Positions 34,276-45,287 of a DNA stretch of 64,000 nucleotides are shown in pieces (position 1 is the stretch's first letter; every line of letters starts with the position of its first letter). The translations under genes and the position numbers were made by a program. The notes beneath the pieces were generated by a model. The model ran no database searches and had not been told where the DNA came from. It saw nothing but the letters and a program-made list of their open reading frames with translations. The stretch comes from Cervus elaphus (taxonomy: Eukaryota > Chordata > Mammalia > Artiodactyla > Cervidae), in assembly GCF_910594005.1 (NCBI RefSeq), contig NC_057825.1, positions 48,453,037 through 48,517,036 on the forward strand, given 5' to 3'.

Positions 34276-34493
34276 GAAAGTGAAAGAAAGTGAAAGTTAG
34301 TTGCACAGTCATGTCTGACGTTGGGATCCCATGGACTGTAGCCTGCCAGGCTCCTCTGTCCCTGGAGTTTGAGCAACAATACTGGAGTAGGTTGTCATTT
34401 CCTTCTCCAAGGGACCTTCCCAACCCAGGGATTGAACCTGGGTCTCCTGCATTGCAGGCAGATTCTTTATCAAGTGCGCTACTAGGGAAGCCC
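34276..34493 (-). mobile_element. Bov-tA SINE with 11-bp target duplication
   Basis: Antisense Bov-tA with a doubled 'aaagtgaaag' at its tail end. Flanked by 'aatggtaccta' (34,265-34,275) and 'aatagtaccta' (34,494-34,504), one mismatch. Confidence 0.95.
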
Positions 34494-34504
34494 AATAGTA
34501 CCTA

Positions 34505-35639
34505 AAGCTGGAACAATTATAGAGAAATGTATCACTTGAAAAAAAATTGAAACACATGCCTTAATTTCAACAAAGCAAATCCAGTATTCTGAACCTATGT
34601 CTGGATACTATGCAACTAAATTCACACATGTGGGCACCTATAGTTACAAAATATCTGAAGGACATTGTTAAAGCTTATACTGTAACTACAGACAAAAATA
34701 ACTTAGAGCAATTCCTAGTTGCTCTCAAGAATTAATTAGACCAATATTCCATGCAGTAAATATCTTTACATAAAATGACACTTAAACTATGCATGAGGCT
34801 TAGAAAAGTTAACTAACCTGCTGAAAATTCCATTAGCAGAAAGCAAATAAGATGTTCTAAAAGTAATGAATCCATCAACCAAGGTGAAACCCTTCAAAAA
34901 TGTATCATGTATCAGAGAGCAGCTAATTGGATCTTTTCAGCATTTCAGTCATTGCTGCTGAATGCTTAAATATTTCAATTCAAGTGAAATAGTGTGGGGT
35001 CTAGTACTGAGAAAGAAGAATCCAGGGTAGAATTCAATTCTCAACCTGACTTGGTCACTAATGTGCAGTGTGACATAAACTAACTTGGGCTCCCTCCCTG
35101 TTCCTGAATTTCCTCATTGTTATGTGGAGTTTATTAAGAGCCACCCTACCTAATGTACATGGTACATTTTAGGATAAAAGAAAATAATGGATGCTTTGGC
35201 AATTTTGACAATTGTCTAAATTAGAGAGAAGTTGGGACTGCAGCATTTGGATGACTTATTGTAGGGAGAACAGGAATAGTAGCAGTCTTTTTCTAGATCT
35301 AGGAATTGATGGTATTGTGTCTGAGTAAGTAAAGAGACTGTGGTAACTCTCCTGAAAGCATTCTTTCTCTTAGTGTCCATTGGGTTAATGTAGCTTTTAG
35401 CAAAGAACCCACGCAGCCCTTAGTCACAGATTTTCCCTTGTGTTTTCAGCCCTCTTTATGTTTATCAGAAATAAGATTTTCTGGGCTTAGCTCTTCTAAT
35501 TGTCAAGTTCATTACAATGGTAAATTAAATATCTTAGAAAAAAATATCTCCTCTCCCTTGGTACAGAAGTCAGTGGCTTTGCAGCAAAGACCAATACACT
35601 AGGAAAAAAAATCTCTCCACAGAAGTGGGTAACAGTGAT
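34505..35639. other. Mostly unrecognised; possible MIR trace
   Basis: Around 35,040-35,160 'cttggtcactaatgtgcagt' and 'ttcctgaatttcctcattgt' are in MIR-like order but very diverged. No gene. Confidence 0.35.
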
Positions 35640-35855
35640 AAAGAGCAGAACTTTGGCTTTGGGGATTTTAATCCTCATATGGTTACTTTTGAGAAACCAT
35701 GAACAAGTTATTCAAACTTTCCAAAGTTTCATTTTCTTCTGTGAAAATGAGGGTAAGCATAGCTGTTTCATAATGATGATCTGATATTACATTGATCATC
35801 TGCATAGAGCTCTTAAGTCCAGTCCCAGGCACAAAATTACTGCTGAATAAATGGT
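35640..35855 (+). mobile_element. MIR SINE
   Basis: 'gaacaagttattcaaacttt', 'tttcattttcttctgtgaaa', 'agtcccaggcacaaaattac' and 'tgctgaataaatggtag' follow the whole MIR consensus order, sense strand. Confidence 0.75.
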
Positions 35856-35865
35856 AGTTAGATGA

Positions 35866-36074
35866 GGGCTTCTCAGGTGACTCAGTGGTAAAGAATCCAC
35901 CTGCCCAGCAGGAAACCCAGGTTCAATCTCTGGGTTAGAAAGATCCCCTAGAGAAGGGAATGGCCATCCTCTCCAGTATTCTTGCCTGGGAAATTCCATG
36001 GACAGAGGAGACTGACAGGCTACAGTCCATGGGGTCACAAAAAGTTGGACATGACTTAGAGACTAAACCACCAC
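35866..36074 (+). mobile_element. Bov-tA SINE
   Basis: Sense Bov-tA from 'gggcttctcaggtgactcag' to 'agagactaaaccaccaccca'. 'agatgag' occurs near both edges. It landed at the end of the MIR. Confidence 0.93.
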
Positions 36075-36387
36075 CCACCAGAATCAGATGAGCTTCTGTA
36101 TTAAATAGTTTAGTAATTCTCTGATAACACTGAATTTATGAGTAAAGTGCTTTCCTGAGCTAGTAACTTCTGACTACTTCTACAAAACAAGTATTGGTTC
36201 ATTGTATTTAAGGATATAAAGAAACTACAAAGGCTGGAAAAGCATTGGTAGGTTGATGTCCTCTAGAGAACATTCTTGAAAGTTAAAGAATAAATCAACT
36301 AACTGGTAAGCTACAGAAATGATCCAGTGGAGTCACTTCATAACCTGTACCTGTAGATCATATGCATGCATTTGCATCATTCCACTG

Positions 36388-36545
36388 AAAATTATTGGGC
36401 ATCTATTATGACACTACCAGGCACTGAAGATAACATTATAATTAGCTGCCATTTATTATGTGATTGTAAGTGCTAGGCACCGTGCTTAAGGATTGCTGTA
36501 CATTATTTTATTTAATTCCTGTCTCAACTCTATGAGATGGGTCTG
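36388..36545 (+). mobile_element. MIR/L2-like ancient repeat
   Basis: 'attgggcatctattatgaca', 'gtaagtgctaggcaccgtgc' and 'ttatttaattcctgtctcaa' keep the landmark order of MIR/L2 3' parts. Confidence 0.6.
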
Positions 36546-36987
36546 TCTGATTTGAGAGCCCAACTAACTGTCTAACTGATTAGTCCACTATCTGGGCTGG
36601 CGTGGCAGCAAACATGCATGGGGATGGGTATCTGGATGCCCAGACAACATTATGAGGTAGGAATGACAGCTCCACAGACTTAAAGCATTCATACTGTCTC
36701 AGATAGCTTCCAGCCTAGGAGTCTTATTGGAGTCTCATGTTCCCTCCTGGGCCACTCCACACACCCAGGTTCCCTGCTCTGGTGGAGTCATGTAATTCCA
36801 AGTACTGCCTGAGGGCAGGGGCTGGCTTTTCTCAACACAGCATGGAAATATTGTCCACTTGAACTTGTCTCAGGAGTTTTCTGCCCAGAATGAAACAACT
36901 GCTTTCCCCTGACACTCCTCAGTTGTCTTGGATCCATCCCAGATTTGAGACATGTTATTCCTTTTCTGTCTACAACTTAGTTTAGGG
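36546..36987. other. Unrecognised sequence
   Basis: Nothing recognised. Confidence 0.4.
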
Positions 36988-37216
36988 TGCCTGTGTGTGT
37001 GCTAAATTACCTCAGTCCTGTCTGACTCTTTGCAACCCTATGAACTGTAGCCCACCAGGCTCCTCTGTCCATGGGATTCTCCAGGCAAAAATACTGGAGT
37101 GGGTTGCCGTGCCCTCCTTCAGGGGATCTTCTCAACCCAGGGATAGAACCAATGTCTCTTATGACTCCTGAACTGGCAGACGGGTTGTTTACCACTAGTG
37201 CTACCTTGGAAGCCCC
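36988..37216 (-). mobile_element. Bov-tA SINE
   Basis: Antisense Bov-tA with a short TG run at the left (3' end) and 'ccactagtgctaccttggaa' (tRNA head) at the right. Confidence 0.94.
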
Positions 37217-37757
37217 TTACCTTATTTACTTCATCTTAACCTAGACCTCAGGTTGGTGTCTCCTTTTTGTTTCTGATCTAATTCTGGATCCTTCCTTCAA
37301 GTACAGTAGAAGCTTATGTCTCCATTCTCCCCTAAGCAACTAAGGTGGATCTATGAAACACAAAGAAGCAGGAAGTGAGGGAAAAAGAGAGCCTTGAACA
37401 TTAGGCACTGTGTTTTGAGTGGAATTTTCTATGAAATGACATTTTTCTCTATTCTTCCCACTTCACACCATGAAATATGAAGCTAAGGAACAAATCTTTC
37501 CTCTAGTCTGAGTTTTTAACTCCAACCAATCCACAAAATCAGATATCTTGAGGGATTTCAGGTTATCTGAACTGTGTTCTTTCTGTTCTTAATCCTTCTT
37601 TGTTACTTTCTTTTTTTTTTCTTTTAATAAAATAATCTCTGAAAATTAGAGCAGTCTCTTCCATAGAACATATTTATGCATTGACCTATAGTGCCTCTTC
37701 TGTTCTTGATTTAGCTCAAATCCTAGTGTCTTGATGTGTATATACATATGTATGTAT

Positions 37758-37794
<37 letters not shown>

Positions 37795-38055
37795 ATCACC
37801 CCCCCTTATTGGACTCAAATTAACTCTTAGAACAGGAAAGAATTAGAAACATACAGAAGGTATCAAGCTCTACTAATTTTTGAAATATATCCTGAAAGAA
37901 TGTGTCCTTTGATACTCAGATTTTTCCCTGCTATTTTTTCATATATACATGTCAAGTTCCCATGTAAACTACTTCAGGCAAAGTGCTCTTTCTTCTAAAA
38001 CTCCAAGGAGGTTGAGCTTGCAAAATTTAACAAATTACTACACTTTGAATAAAAT
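37217..38055. other. Unrecognised, with (CA)n(TA)n microsatellite
   Basis: No gene. A compound CA/TA microsatellite occupies 37,733-37,794. Confidence 0.5.
37733..37794. repeat. Compound microsatellite (CA)n(TA)n
   Basis: Alternating 'tgtatatacatatgtatgta', then CA units (about 37,758-37,780), then TA units to 37,794, not attached to a SINE. Confidence 0.95.
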
Positions 38056-39595
38056 TCAGTTCAGTTCATCAGTTGCTCAGTCGTGTCTGACTCTTTGCGA
38101 CCCCATGAATCATGGCACGCCAGGCCTCCCTGTCCATCCCCAACTCCCGGAGTTTACTCAAACTCATGTCCATTGAGTCAGTGATGCCATCCAGCCATCT
38201 CATCTTCTGTTGTCTCCTTCTCCTCCTGCCCCCAATCCCTCCCAGCATCAGGGTCTTTTCCAATGAGTCAACTCTTCGCATGAGGTGGCCAAAGTATTGG
38301 AGTTTCAGCTTCAGCATCAGTCCTTCCAACGAACACCCAGGACATATCTCCTTTAGGATGGACTGGTTGGCTCTCCTTGCATCCAAGGGACTCTCAACAG
38401 TCTTCTCCAACACCACAGTTCAAAAGCATCAATTCTTCAGCTCTCAGCTTTCCTCACAGTCCAACTCTCACAACCATACATGACCACTGGAAAAGCCATA
38501 GCCTTGACCAGATGGACTTTGTTGGCAAAGTAATGTCTCTGCTTTTCAATATGCTATCTAGGTTGGTCATAATTTCCCTTCCAAGGAGTAAGCGTCTTTT
38601 AATTTCATGGCTGCAATCACCACCTGCAGTGATTTTGGAGCCCACAAAAATAAAGTCTGACACTGTTTCCACTGTTTCCCCATTTATCTGCCATGAAGTG
38701 ATGGGACCAGATGCCATGATCTTTGTTTTCTGAATGTTGAATTTTAAGCCAACTTTTTCACTCTCCTCTTTCACTTTCATTAAGAGGCATTTTAGTTCCT
38801 CTTCACTTTCTGCCATAAGGGTGGTACCATCTGCCTACCTGAGGTTATTGATATTTCTCCCGGGAGTCTTGATTCCAGCTTGTGCTTCTTCCAGTCCAGC
38901 GTTTCTCATGATGTACTCTGCATATAAGTTAAACACACAAGGTGACAATATACAGCCTTGACATACTCCTTTTCCTAGTTAGAACCAGTCTGTCGTCCCA
39001 TGTCCAGTTCTAACTGTTGCTTCCTGACCTGCATACAGGTTTCTCAAGAGGCAGGTCAGAAAAAAAAAAAAAAAAAAAAGAGGCAGGTCAGGTGGTCTGG
39101 TATTCCCATCTTGTTCAGAATTTTCCACAGTTTATTGTGATTCACACAGTCGAAGGCTTTGGCATAGTCAATAAAGCAGAAGTAGATGTTTTTCTGCAAC
39201 TCTTGCTTTTTCAATGATCCAGCAGATGTTGGCAATTTGATCTCTGGTTCCTCTGCCTTTTCTAAAACCAGCTTGAACATCTGTAAGTTCACTGTTCACG
39301 TATTGCTGCAGCCTGTCTTGGAGAATTTTGAGCATTACTTTACTAGCGTGTGAGATGAGTGTAATTCTGCAATAGTTTGAGCATACCTTAGGATTGCCTT
39401 TCTTTGGATCGGAATGAAAACTGACCTTTTCCAGTCCTGTGGCCACTGCTGAGTTTTCCAAATTTGCTGGCATATTGAGTGCAGCACTTTCACAGCATCA
39501 TCTTTCAGGATTTGATATAGCTAAACTGCAATTTCATCACCTCCACTAGCTTTGTTTGTAGTGATGCTTTCTAAAGACCACTTGACTTCACATTT
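38056..39595 (-). mobile_element. BovB LINE, 1.5 kb
   Basis: Antisense BovB from its 3' terminus ('attcagttcagttcatcagt') through the C-terminal region and RT into the RT N-terminal part, ending near 'cttgacttcacattt'. The usual YADD codons are damaged around 38,835 (a stop lies at the tyrosine position). A frame from 38,454 to 38,816 keeps the RT thumb region. It contains a bare A-run insertion at 39,060-39,079. Confidence 0.95.
39046..39091 (+). repeat. A20 run flanked by 14-bp direct repeats
   Basis: 'aagaggcaggtcag' at 39,046-39,059 is repeated at 39,078-39,091 (the leading A bases merge with the run). Only about 20 A separate them. BovB itself has a single 'gaggcaggtcag' here, so the run and one repeat were added after BovB inserted. 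Confidence 0.85.
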
Positions 39596-42039
39596 TGTTG
39601 AAAATATTATGTAATGATTCTATAAATACATTCCATTTATGCAAATTTGCAAGGAGAGCCCACTTCCAGTTTGGAATTAAGTTGTTTCTAGCAGCTAGTA
39701 CTAAATATCAGAGTGAAAATAATCTGCAATGTCTCCATTTCCAGACTGGTTTCATGATATTATATTTTTCCCAAAGCTTGCTCAAAAATGATTCCTCTGG
39801 AGCAATAAGGCAAGAAGACAGCCACCCTAAAGAGTCCCTAAGGTTTTAATATGAGAACAGTAAGCATTTTTCAGTGGGTCTTTTGACCCACTTTCATGCT
39901 ATTACAGTATATCAACCAACAACAGAATTATATAATGTACATTAAAGTCCTCTTCATACAAAATCCTCACTACAAAATTGAGAAACAGAGATCCAAGGAG
40001 GGGAGAATAAAATTGCTTCCTTAAAATAAAATATTAAAGATGTAAAATTAAAATCCAAGTCTTCTGCACCTGTAAGGTATTATTATGAAATTAAATGCAG
40101 CTGCTATATTTATCAAAATCTTTAGGAATAAATATACTAGCATATTCAACAAGCGTTATTGAGTGCTTAATGTTCCAGATGCTGGGAATGCAAATCCATG
40201 CTTGACCAATAGAATATGGTATAAATGGCATGATATCATTCCTCAACCTGTTCTAAGACAAACTAGTCACTTTTTTTTTTTGCCCTTTAGGAGTTCTGAT
40301 CATCAATGAAAGTCCTTCTAACCTGGTATTTTCAGGCTATAAGAGGGCCAAGCCATGTAGAAAGGCCCTGTGTTGACATGCTAGTTAACAGAACCAACTA
40401 AGGTCTCAGCCAATAATAGCTTCAAGTATATTCATATATGTGGTCATCTTTGAGGTCCAGTCCTCCATGTGACTGACACTGATCCTTCATATGACTCCAG
40501 CTCCAGTTGTTATCTGCATGAGAAACCCCCAGGAAGAACTGTATAACTAAGCCTAGTTAACTTTCAAAACCACGAGAAATAATAATAAATTGTTTTATTA
40601 GTTAGTGCTTTAAGTCACTAAATTGGGATAGTTTGCTGTGCCATGATAGCTAGTCACAAAAAGAGATAATGGAGAAATTATTGAAAGGTTTTAAGCAGGA
40701 GAGGGATTATAAATTCAGTTTATAACTGAATATTTTGAATAGGTAGGTCCTTGGGCATCAGATTCTGTAGCTGGCACAGATAAACACTATCTCTCCTGCT
40801 CTCACACTCATCCAAGTTTATTTGAAGCTTGAGGAATATTGGATGGAATTGAGTGAAGTTCCTCCTCCCATATAAAAATGGTCTGCATTACATATATTCA
40901 GAAGTGTCTTTTAAAGGAAAAAAAAAAAAAAAAGGAAAGGACCAGACCTCTTTTATAGGACTTCTGACTGATAAAGTACCAAGTCCCACCTAGGTTGGCA
41001 ATCTACTATGATAAGACCTAATGATCTCCTAGTATTTATACCCTTCTATTATCCCATACCATATGGGACTGGACTAACCCATGAAGCCAAAAAGACACTG
41101 TAGAAATGACCACATGCAACATCAGAAGCTATGTTTTAAATGACATTACAGCTTTTTCATTTCTCTCCCTTGGATCACTTGTGCTGGTGGAGGCTAATCA
41201 CCACATTGCAAGGACCCTCCAGAAACTCTATGTAAAGATACAAGTGTGGAGGAACTGAAGCCTTCTGCCAAGAGCCAGCACAAATTTAGCAAGTTAACGA
41301 ACCATCTTGGAAGTGGATAGTCCATCCCCACTCAAGTCTGCAGATGACTATAACTTGGCCAATATCTTGATGAAACCTTTATTTGAAATTCAACAATCAT
41401 TTTAGATTGATTTTATGGACTAACTCCAATAATTTAAAAACCATTTAAAATCATTTCTGGTCTTCTTACATTACTTAATTCCATTTTCTTTCATTTTCAA
41501 TATCACATATTTTATAGAGAAGACAATAAAAATATCATATATATGATTAAAAGAACAATTTTAAAAAATTAAACTACTATATTTTTCTTTCTTTTTTTAT
41601 TTTTTAAATTACAGTAACACATTTTTTAAATTTAATTTACATTTTTTAAATTATGGTAACACATTTATAGGAGACTGAAAAATACAGAACAAAGTTACAC
41701 ATAAACTACTACTATATTTTAAAAGTACAACACTGCTAATATACTTAAAGCTTCCTGTGTCCAGTTCCAACAATTTTCTTCTCCCTTCATTCAGAAGTAA
41801 CAATTCAGAATTTTGAGTTTATCATTTCCTTCCTCTTAAAATATTTTAATATGTGTAAGTATGCCTAAATCACACATAATCCTTTTTTAATTTTTGTTTT
41901 TGATGTTTAAAACAACAAAATTACACAGCTTGCAAACTTCTATATTTTTATATCTTTTTCTCAACCTATTATATATCTTTGAGGTTAAACCATGCTGATG
42001 CCTGTAACTGGTTCACTCAGTTTCACTCAGATATCTTGC
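39596..42039. other. Mostly unrecognised AT-rich sequence
   Basis: An L2-like trace ('attgagtgcttaatgttcca', about 40,140-40,220) and A/T runs (40,270; 40,918-40,933). 41,598-41,668 holds two copies of 'ttttttaaatta..gtaacac' about 45 bp apart. No gene. Confidence 0.4.
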
Positions 42040-42600
42040 TTATTTAAACCACAAACTATTCATCCAGCTTCCTGTTAATGGACATTTGGCACTTTTTTTT
42101 TTTGCCATTATAAATAATGATGCTATTAACAGACTGTGTATTACATTCTACCTGGCATTTATATGCAAGTTGTATATTCCTAAAAATGGATAATCTGGGT
42201 GTAAGAAAATGCCAATGCAGGAGACTCAAGAGATGCTGCCTCCATCCCTGGGTCCAGAAGATCCTCTGGACTAGGAAATGGCAAGCCGCGCCATTATTCT
42301 GGCCTGGAAAACCCCATGGACAGAAACCTGGTGAGATACAGTCCATGGGATCACAAAGAGTTGAAAATGACTGAGCAACTAAGCATGCAAGAAAATTCCA
42401 GTTTTCCCAAAGGGTTCTATCAATTTACACTACCACCAGCAACAATTTGGTAGGCATGAAATTATATTTCATTTTGATTTTAATTTAATTGATTGCTAAT
42501 GAGGTTGACATACTTTCATATATGTATTAATCACTTTGCTTCTTCTTTAGTGAAACGCATACTTATTTTTTGACATATTAACTTTGCTATTTTATTTTTA
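42040..42600 (-). mobile_element. Old L1 ORF2 fragment split by a SINE
   Basis: 'ttaatggacatttggcactt', 'gccattataaataatgatgc' and, after the SINE, 'ttacactaccaccagcaaca' are the antisense of the conserved L1 ORF2 C-terminal region. The 3' UTR side may extend left of 42,040. Confidence 0.7.
42211..42388 (+). mobile_element. Bov-tA SINE, 5'-truncated
   Basis: Sense Bov-tA missing the first part of its head, diverged. Flanked by 'aagaaaat' (42,203-42,210 and 42,389-42,396), an 8-bp target duplication within the L1 fragment. Confidence 0.88.
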
Positions 42601-43399
42601 TTTTAAAGAGGTGATATTTAGCAATATTTTATTTTATAATTTGTGCTTTTTAACACATGCTTTCTTAAATCAAAAGCACATTTTTAAAATATTCTCTTCT
42701 AAAGTTTTAAAATGCTGGTTTTTACATTTCACATCAGTTCTTCTGGAATGATTTTGTTTTATTTTGGTTGTTGTTGTTATTTTTTATATTTTAAGGGGTA
42801 TGAATCTGATTTATTTCTGTCCACATAGCTAACCACTAAAACCAAATCCTTCAGCTTATACTTTCTGATCGGCAATGACCCTCCAGATTTCCTATTTCCA
42901 CTTATAATAAGTATATTTCTGGGCTCTCTCTTTCATTAGACTACTCAAGTTTGCTCTCCCTGCAGTTGTACTCCTTTATAGTAAGTTTTGAATCATGGCC
43001 AAATAAAAGTTTTCACTGTTTTTTTCTTCAGAAATGTGTTAACTATTCTTATTTTTCCTTTGAATTTTTAGTTTATCAGATTATCAGAAAAATTCTGTTA
43101 GTATTCCAGTTGCACTCCCATTAATCAATACAGGAACAAAGTACATCCTGAGGGTACTGAAACTTTCTTTCTAAATATGATTAATTTCAGCATGTATTTA
43201 GTTCTTCTTTATAGCTTGAAAAAATTGTTACGAGATCTTGACTACCATTATCAGATGTATTCTTATATATTTTATATTTTTTTCCTATTTAAAATAGTAA
43301 CTTTCTTAAAATTACCTTTGTTGGAATATAACAATTCTACGAGAATTTCTGTATTGAGCTCATATTCTTCATGCTTACTAAATTCCCCCATTGTTATTG
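42601..43399. other. Unrecognised AT-rich sequence
   Basis: Possibly more of the old L1 but not recognisable. No gene. Confidence 0.35.
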
Positions 43400-44447
43400 T
43401 TGTTTATAAGTCACTAAGTCATGTCCAACTCCTTGCAAACCCATGGTCTACAGCACGCCAGACTTCCCTGTCTTTCACTCTCTCCCTGAGATTCCCCAAA
43501 CTCATGTACGTTGAGCCGGTGATGCCATCCAACCATCTCATCCTCTGCCTCCCCCTCCCCTTGCTCTCCATCTTTCCCAGTGTCAGTCTTTTCAGCGAGT
43601 TGGCTCTTTGCATCAGGTGGCCAAAGGACTAGAGCTTCAGCTCCAGTATCAGTCCTTCCAGTGAATATTCGGGGTTGATTTCCTTTAGGATTGACTTGTT
43701 TGATCTGTTCAAGGGACTCTCAAGAGTCTTCTCCAGCACCACAGTTTGAAAGCATCATTTCTTCAGCACTCAGCCTTCTTTATGGTCCAACTCTCACACT
43801 CCATACATGACTATTGGAAAAACCATAGCTTTGACTAGACGGACAGACTTTTTTCAGCAGTTATGTCTCTTCTTTTTAACATACTGTCTAGGTTTTTCAT
43901 AACTTTCATTTCAAGGAGGAAGCATCTTTTAATTTTATGGCTGTAATCATTGTCCTCAGTGACTTTGGAGCCCAAGAAAATAAAATCTGCCACAGTTCCC
44001 ATTCTTTCCCCATCTATTTGCCATGAAATGATGGGACAAGATGCCATTGTATTTGTTTTCTGAACATTGTCTTTAAGCCAGCTTTTTCACTCTCCTCTTT
44101 TATGTTCATCAAGAAGCTCTTTATTTCCTCTTCACTTTCTTTTATTAAAGTGGTATTATCTGCATATCTGAGGTTATTGTTATTTCTCCTGGCAATCTTG
44201 ATTCCAGCTTGTGATTCATCCAGTCTGGCATTTCACACGATGGACTTACTTTACATAGAAGTTAAATAAGCACGGTGACAACATACAGTCTTGACATATT
44301 CCTTTCCCAATTTTGAACCAGCCCATTGCTCCATGTTGGGTTCTAACTGTTGCTTCTTGACCTGCATATAAGTTTCTTGGGAGACAGATAAGGTAGTCTG
44401 GTAGTCCCATCTCTTTACAAATTTTCCAGTTTGTTGTGATCCCCACA
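43400..44447 (-). mobile_element. BovB LINE, 1.05 kb
   Basis: Antisense BovB from its 3' end through the C-terminal region to the RT, ending at 'ttgttgtgatccccac' about 490 bp upstream of the REG3 transcription start. It is degenerate, with several stops. Confidence 0.94.
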
Positions 44448-44712
44448 AAGACTGATTAGTTCAAATAATTTTTTTCAAAGTTATACTCCCCCAACTTTTA
44501 CTTCATAATTTGTTTTTCTTTAATCTTAAAAGACAAGGATTAATGAAACTCATATATATGCCAACAAGAGTCAGTTCTTGGCAGATTGAACTCTCCAATG
44601 TCACATACTTTCTAAACTATTAAACATCAGAATTCATGCCACCAGGTTTCCTTCATTCCTGTAAGTTTTTCAGACCAAGATAACTGGGCAAGGATGAAAA
44701 AAGCACAAACAT

Positions 44713-44728
44713 CACCTGTTTCTGAGAA
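44713..44728 (+). promoter_or_regulatory. Candidate E-box plus STAT-type site, REG3 promoter
   Basis: CACCTG (44,713-44,718) is followed directly by TTCTGAGAA (44,720-44,728), which fits the STAT consensus TTCnnnGAA. It lies about 210 bp upstream of the inferred start of transcription. REG3 genes are known to respond to IL-22 and IL-6 through STAT3. That this particular site works is inference. Confidence 0.45.
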
Positions 44729-44758
44729 ATTACTGGTCTGATGAAGAAAAAGAAGCAA

Positions 44759-44776
44759 CAGCTGTGACAATTCCCA
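44759..44776 (+). promoter_or_regulatory. Candidate PTF1-type bipartite site, REG3 promoter
   Basis: An E-box CAGCTG (44,759-44,764) is followed after six bases by TTCCCA (44,771-44,776), the two-part layout (E-box plus TC box) bound by PTF1 in pancreatic acinar genes. REG family genes are strongly expressed in acinar cells. Function is inferred from layout only. Confidence 0.4.
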
Positions 44777-44902
44777 GCCTTTGGAAGGATCTCCTGCCCG
44801 TGGTGGAAATCTCCACAAATCAAAGCCAGACACATCCCCCTGACCCCTGTCCTGGCTCCTTTTCCCCCTTATTCATTTCAGTGCCCCTCCCTCAAACCTT
44901 CT

Positions 44903-44909
44903 TATAAAA
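44903..44909 (+). promoter_or_regulatory. TATA box of the REG3 gene
   Basis: TATAAAA, about 50 bases before the end of exon 1, placing transcription start near 44,933. A pyrimidine-rich stretch follows. It is the only strong TATA element positioned for this gene. Confidence 0.85.
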
Positions 44910-44932
44910 GCCCAATCTTTTCTGCCCTGACA

Positions 44933-44958
44933 AGCCAGTGCAGATCCCTGCAAGAGAG
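44933..44958 (+). other. REG3 noncoding exon 1
   Basis: A short 5' UTR exon inferred from the TATA position and a perfect splice donor GTAAGT at 44,959-44,964. The start is approximate. A tiny noncoding first exon is the normal REG family arrangement. Intron 1 runs to the acceptor at 45,254-45,255, or alternatively to 45,262-45,263. Confidence 0.75.
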
Positions 44959-45287
44959 GTAAGTGGGAGCCGAGACTAGATGAGACCAGTGACAGGGATT
45001 TCACCTTGCACATTTCAGGGAAGGTGTACAAGGATCCTTGTCCTCAGAGAACATGGGAGCTCTGAGACCAGGGGAAGCCAGACTTGGAGATCTCAGGTGC
45101 ACTAGGATGTGTAAATTTTCTAATTTTTTTCCAGCACCATGGAAGGGGAGGGATGCCACCAAGATGGATTTATTCCTTGGGGACTAGATGGAGGAAAAGA
45201 CAAGAGGTACAACAGGGGGTCTCTCACGCCCTCTCTCTGACCACCCTCCCTTTAGTTCTCTAGCTGCCTCCACACTTCATGGACACA

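Noticed and set aside
37733..37794. Possible CRISPR-like or satellite array
   Set aside because: It is a simple CA/TA microsatellite with no spacers.
40918..40940. A17 run with 'aaagga' on both sides as a fourth poly(A)-only insertion
   Set aside because: The repeated word is only six A/G-rich bases merging with the run, so slippage explains it equally well.
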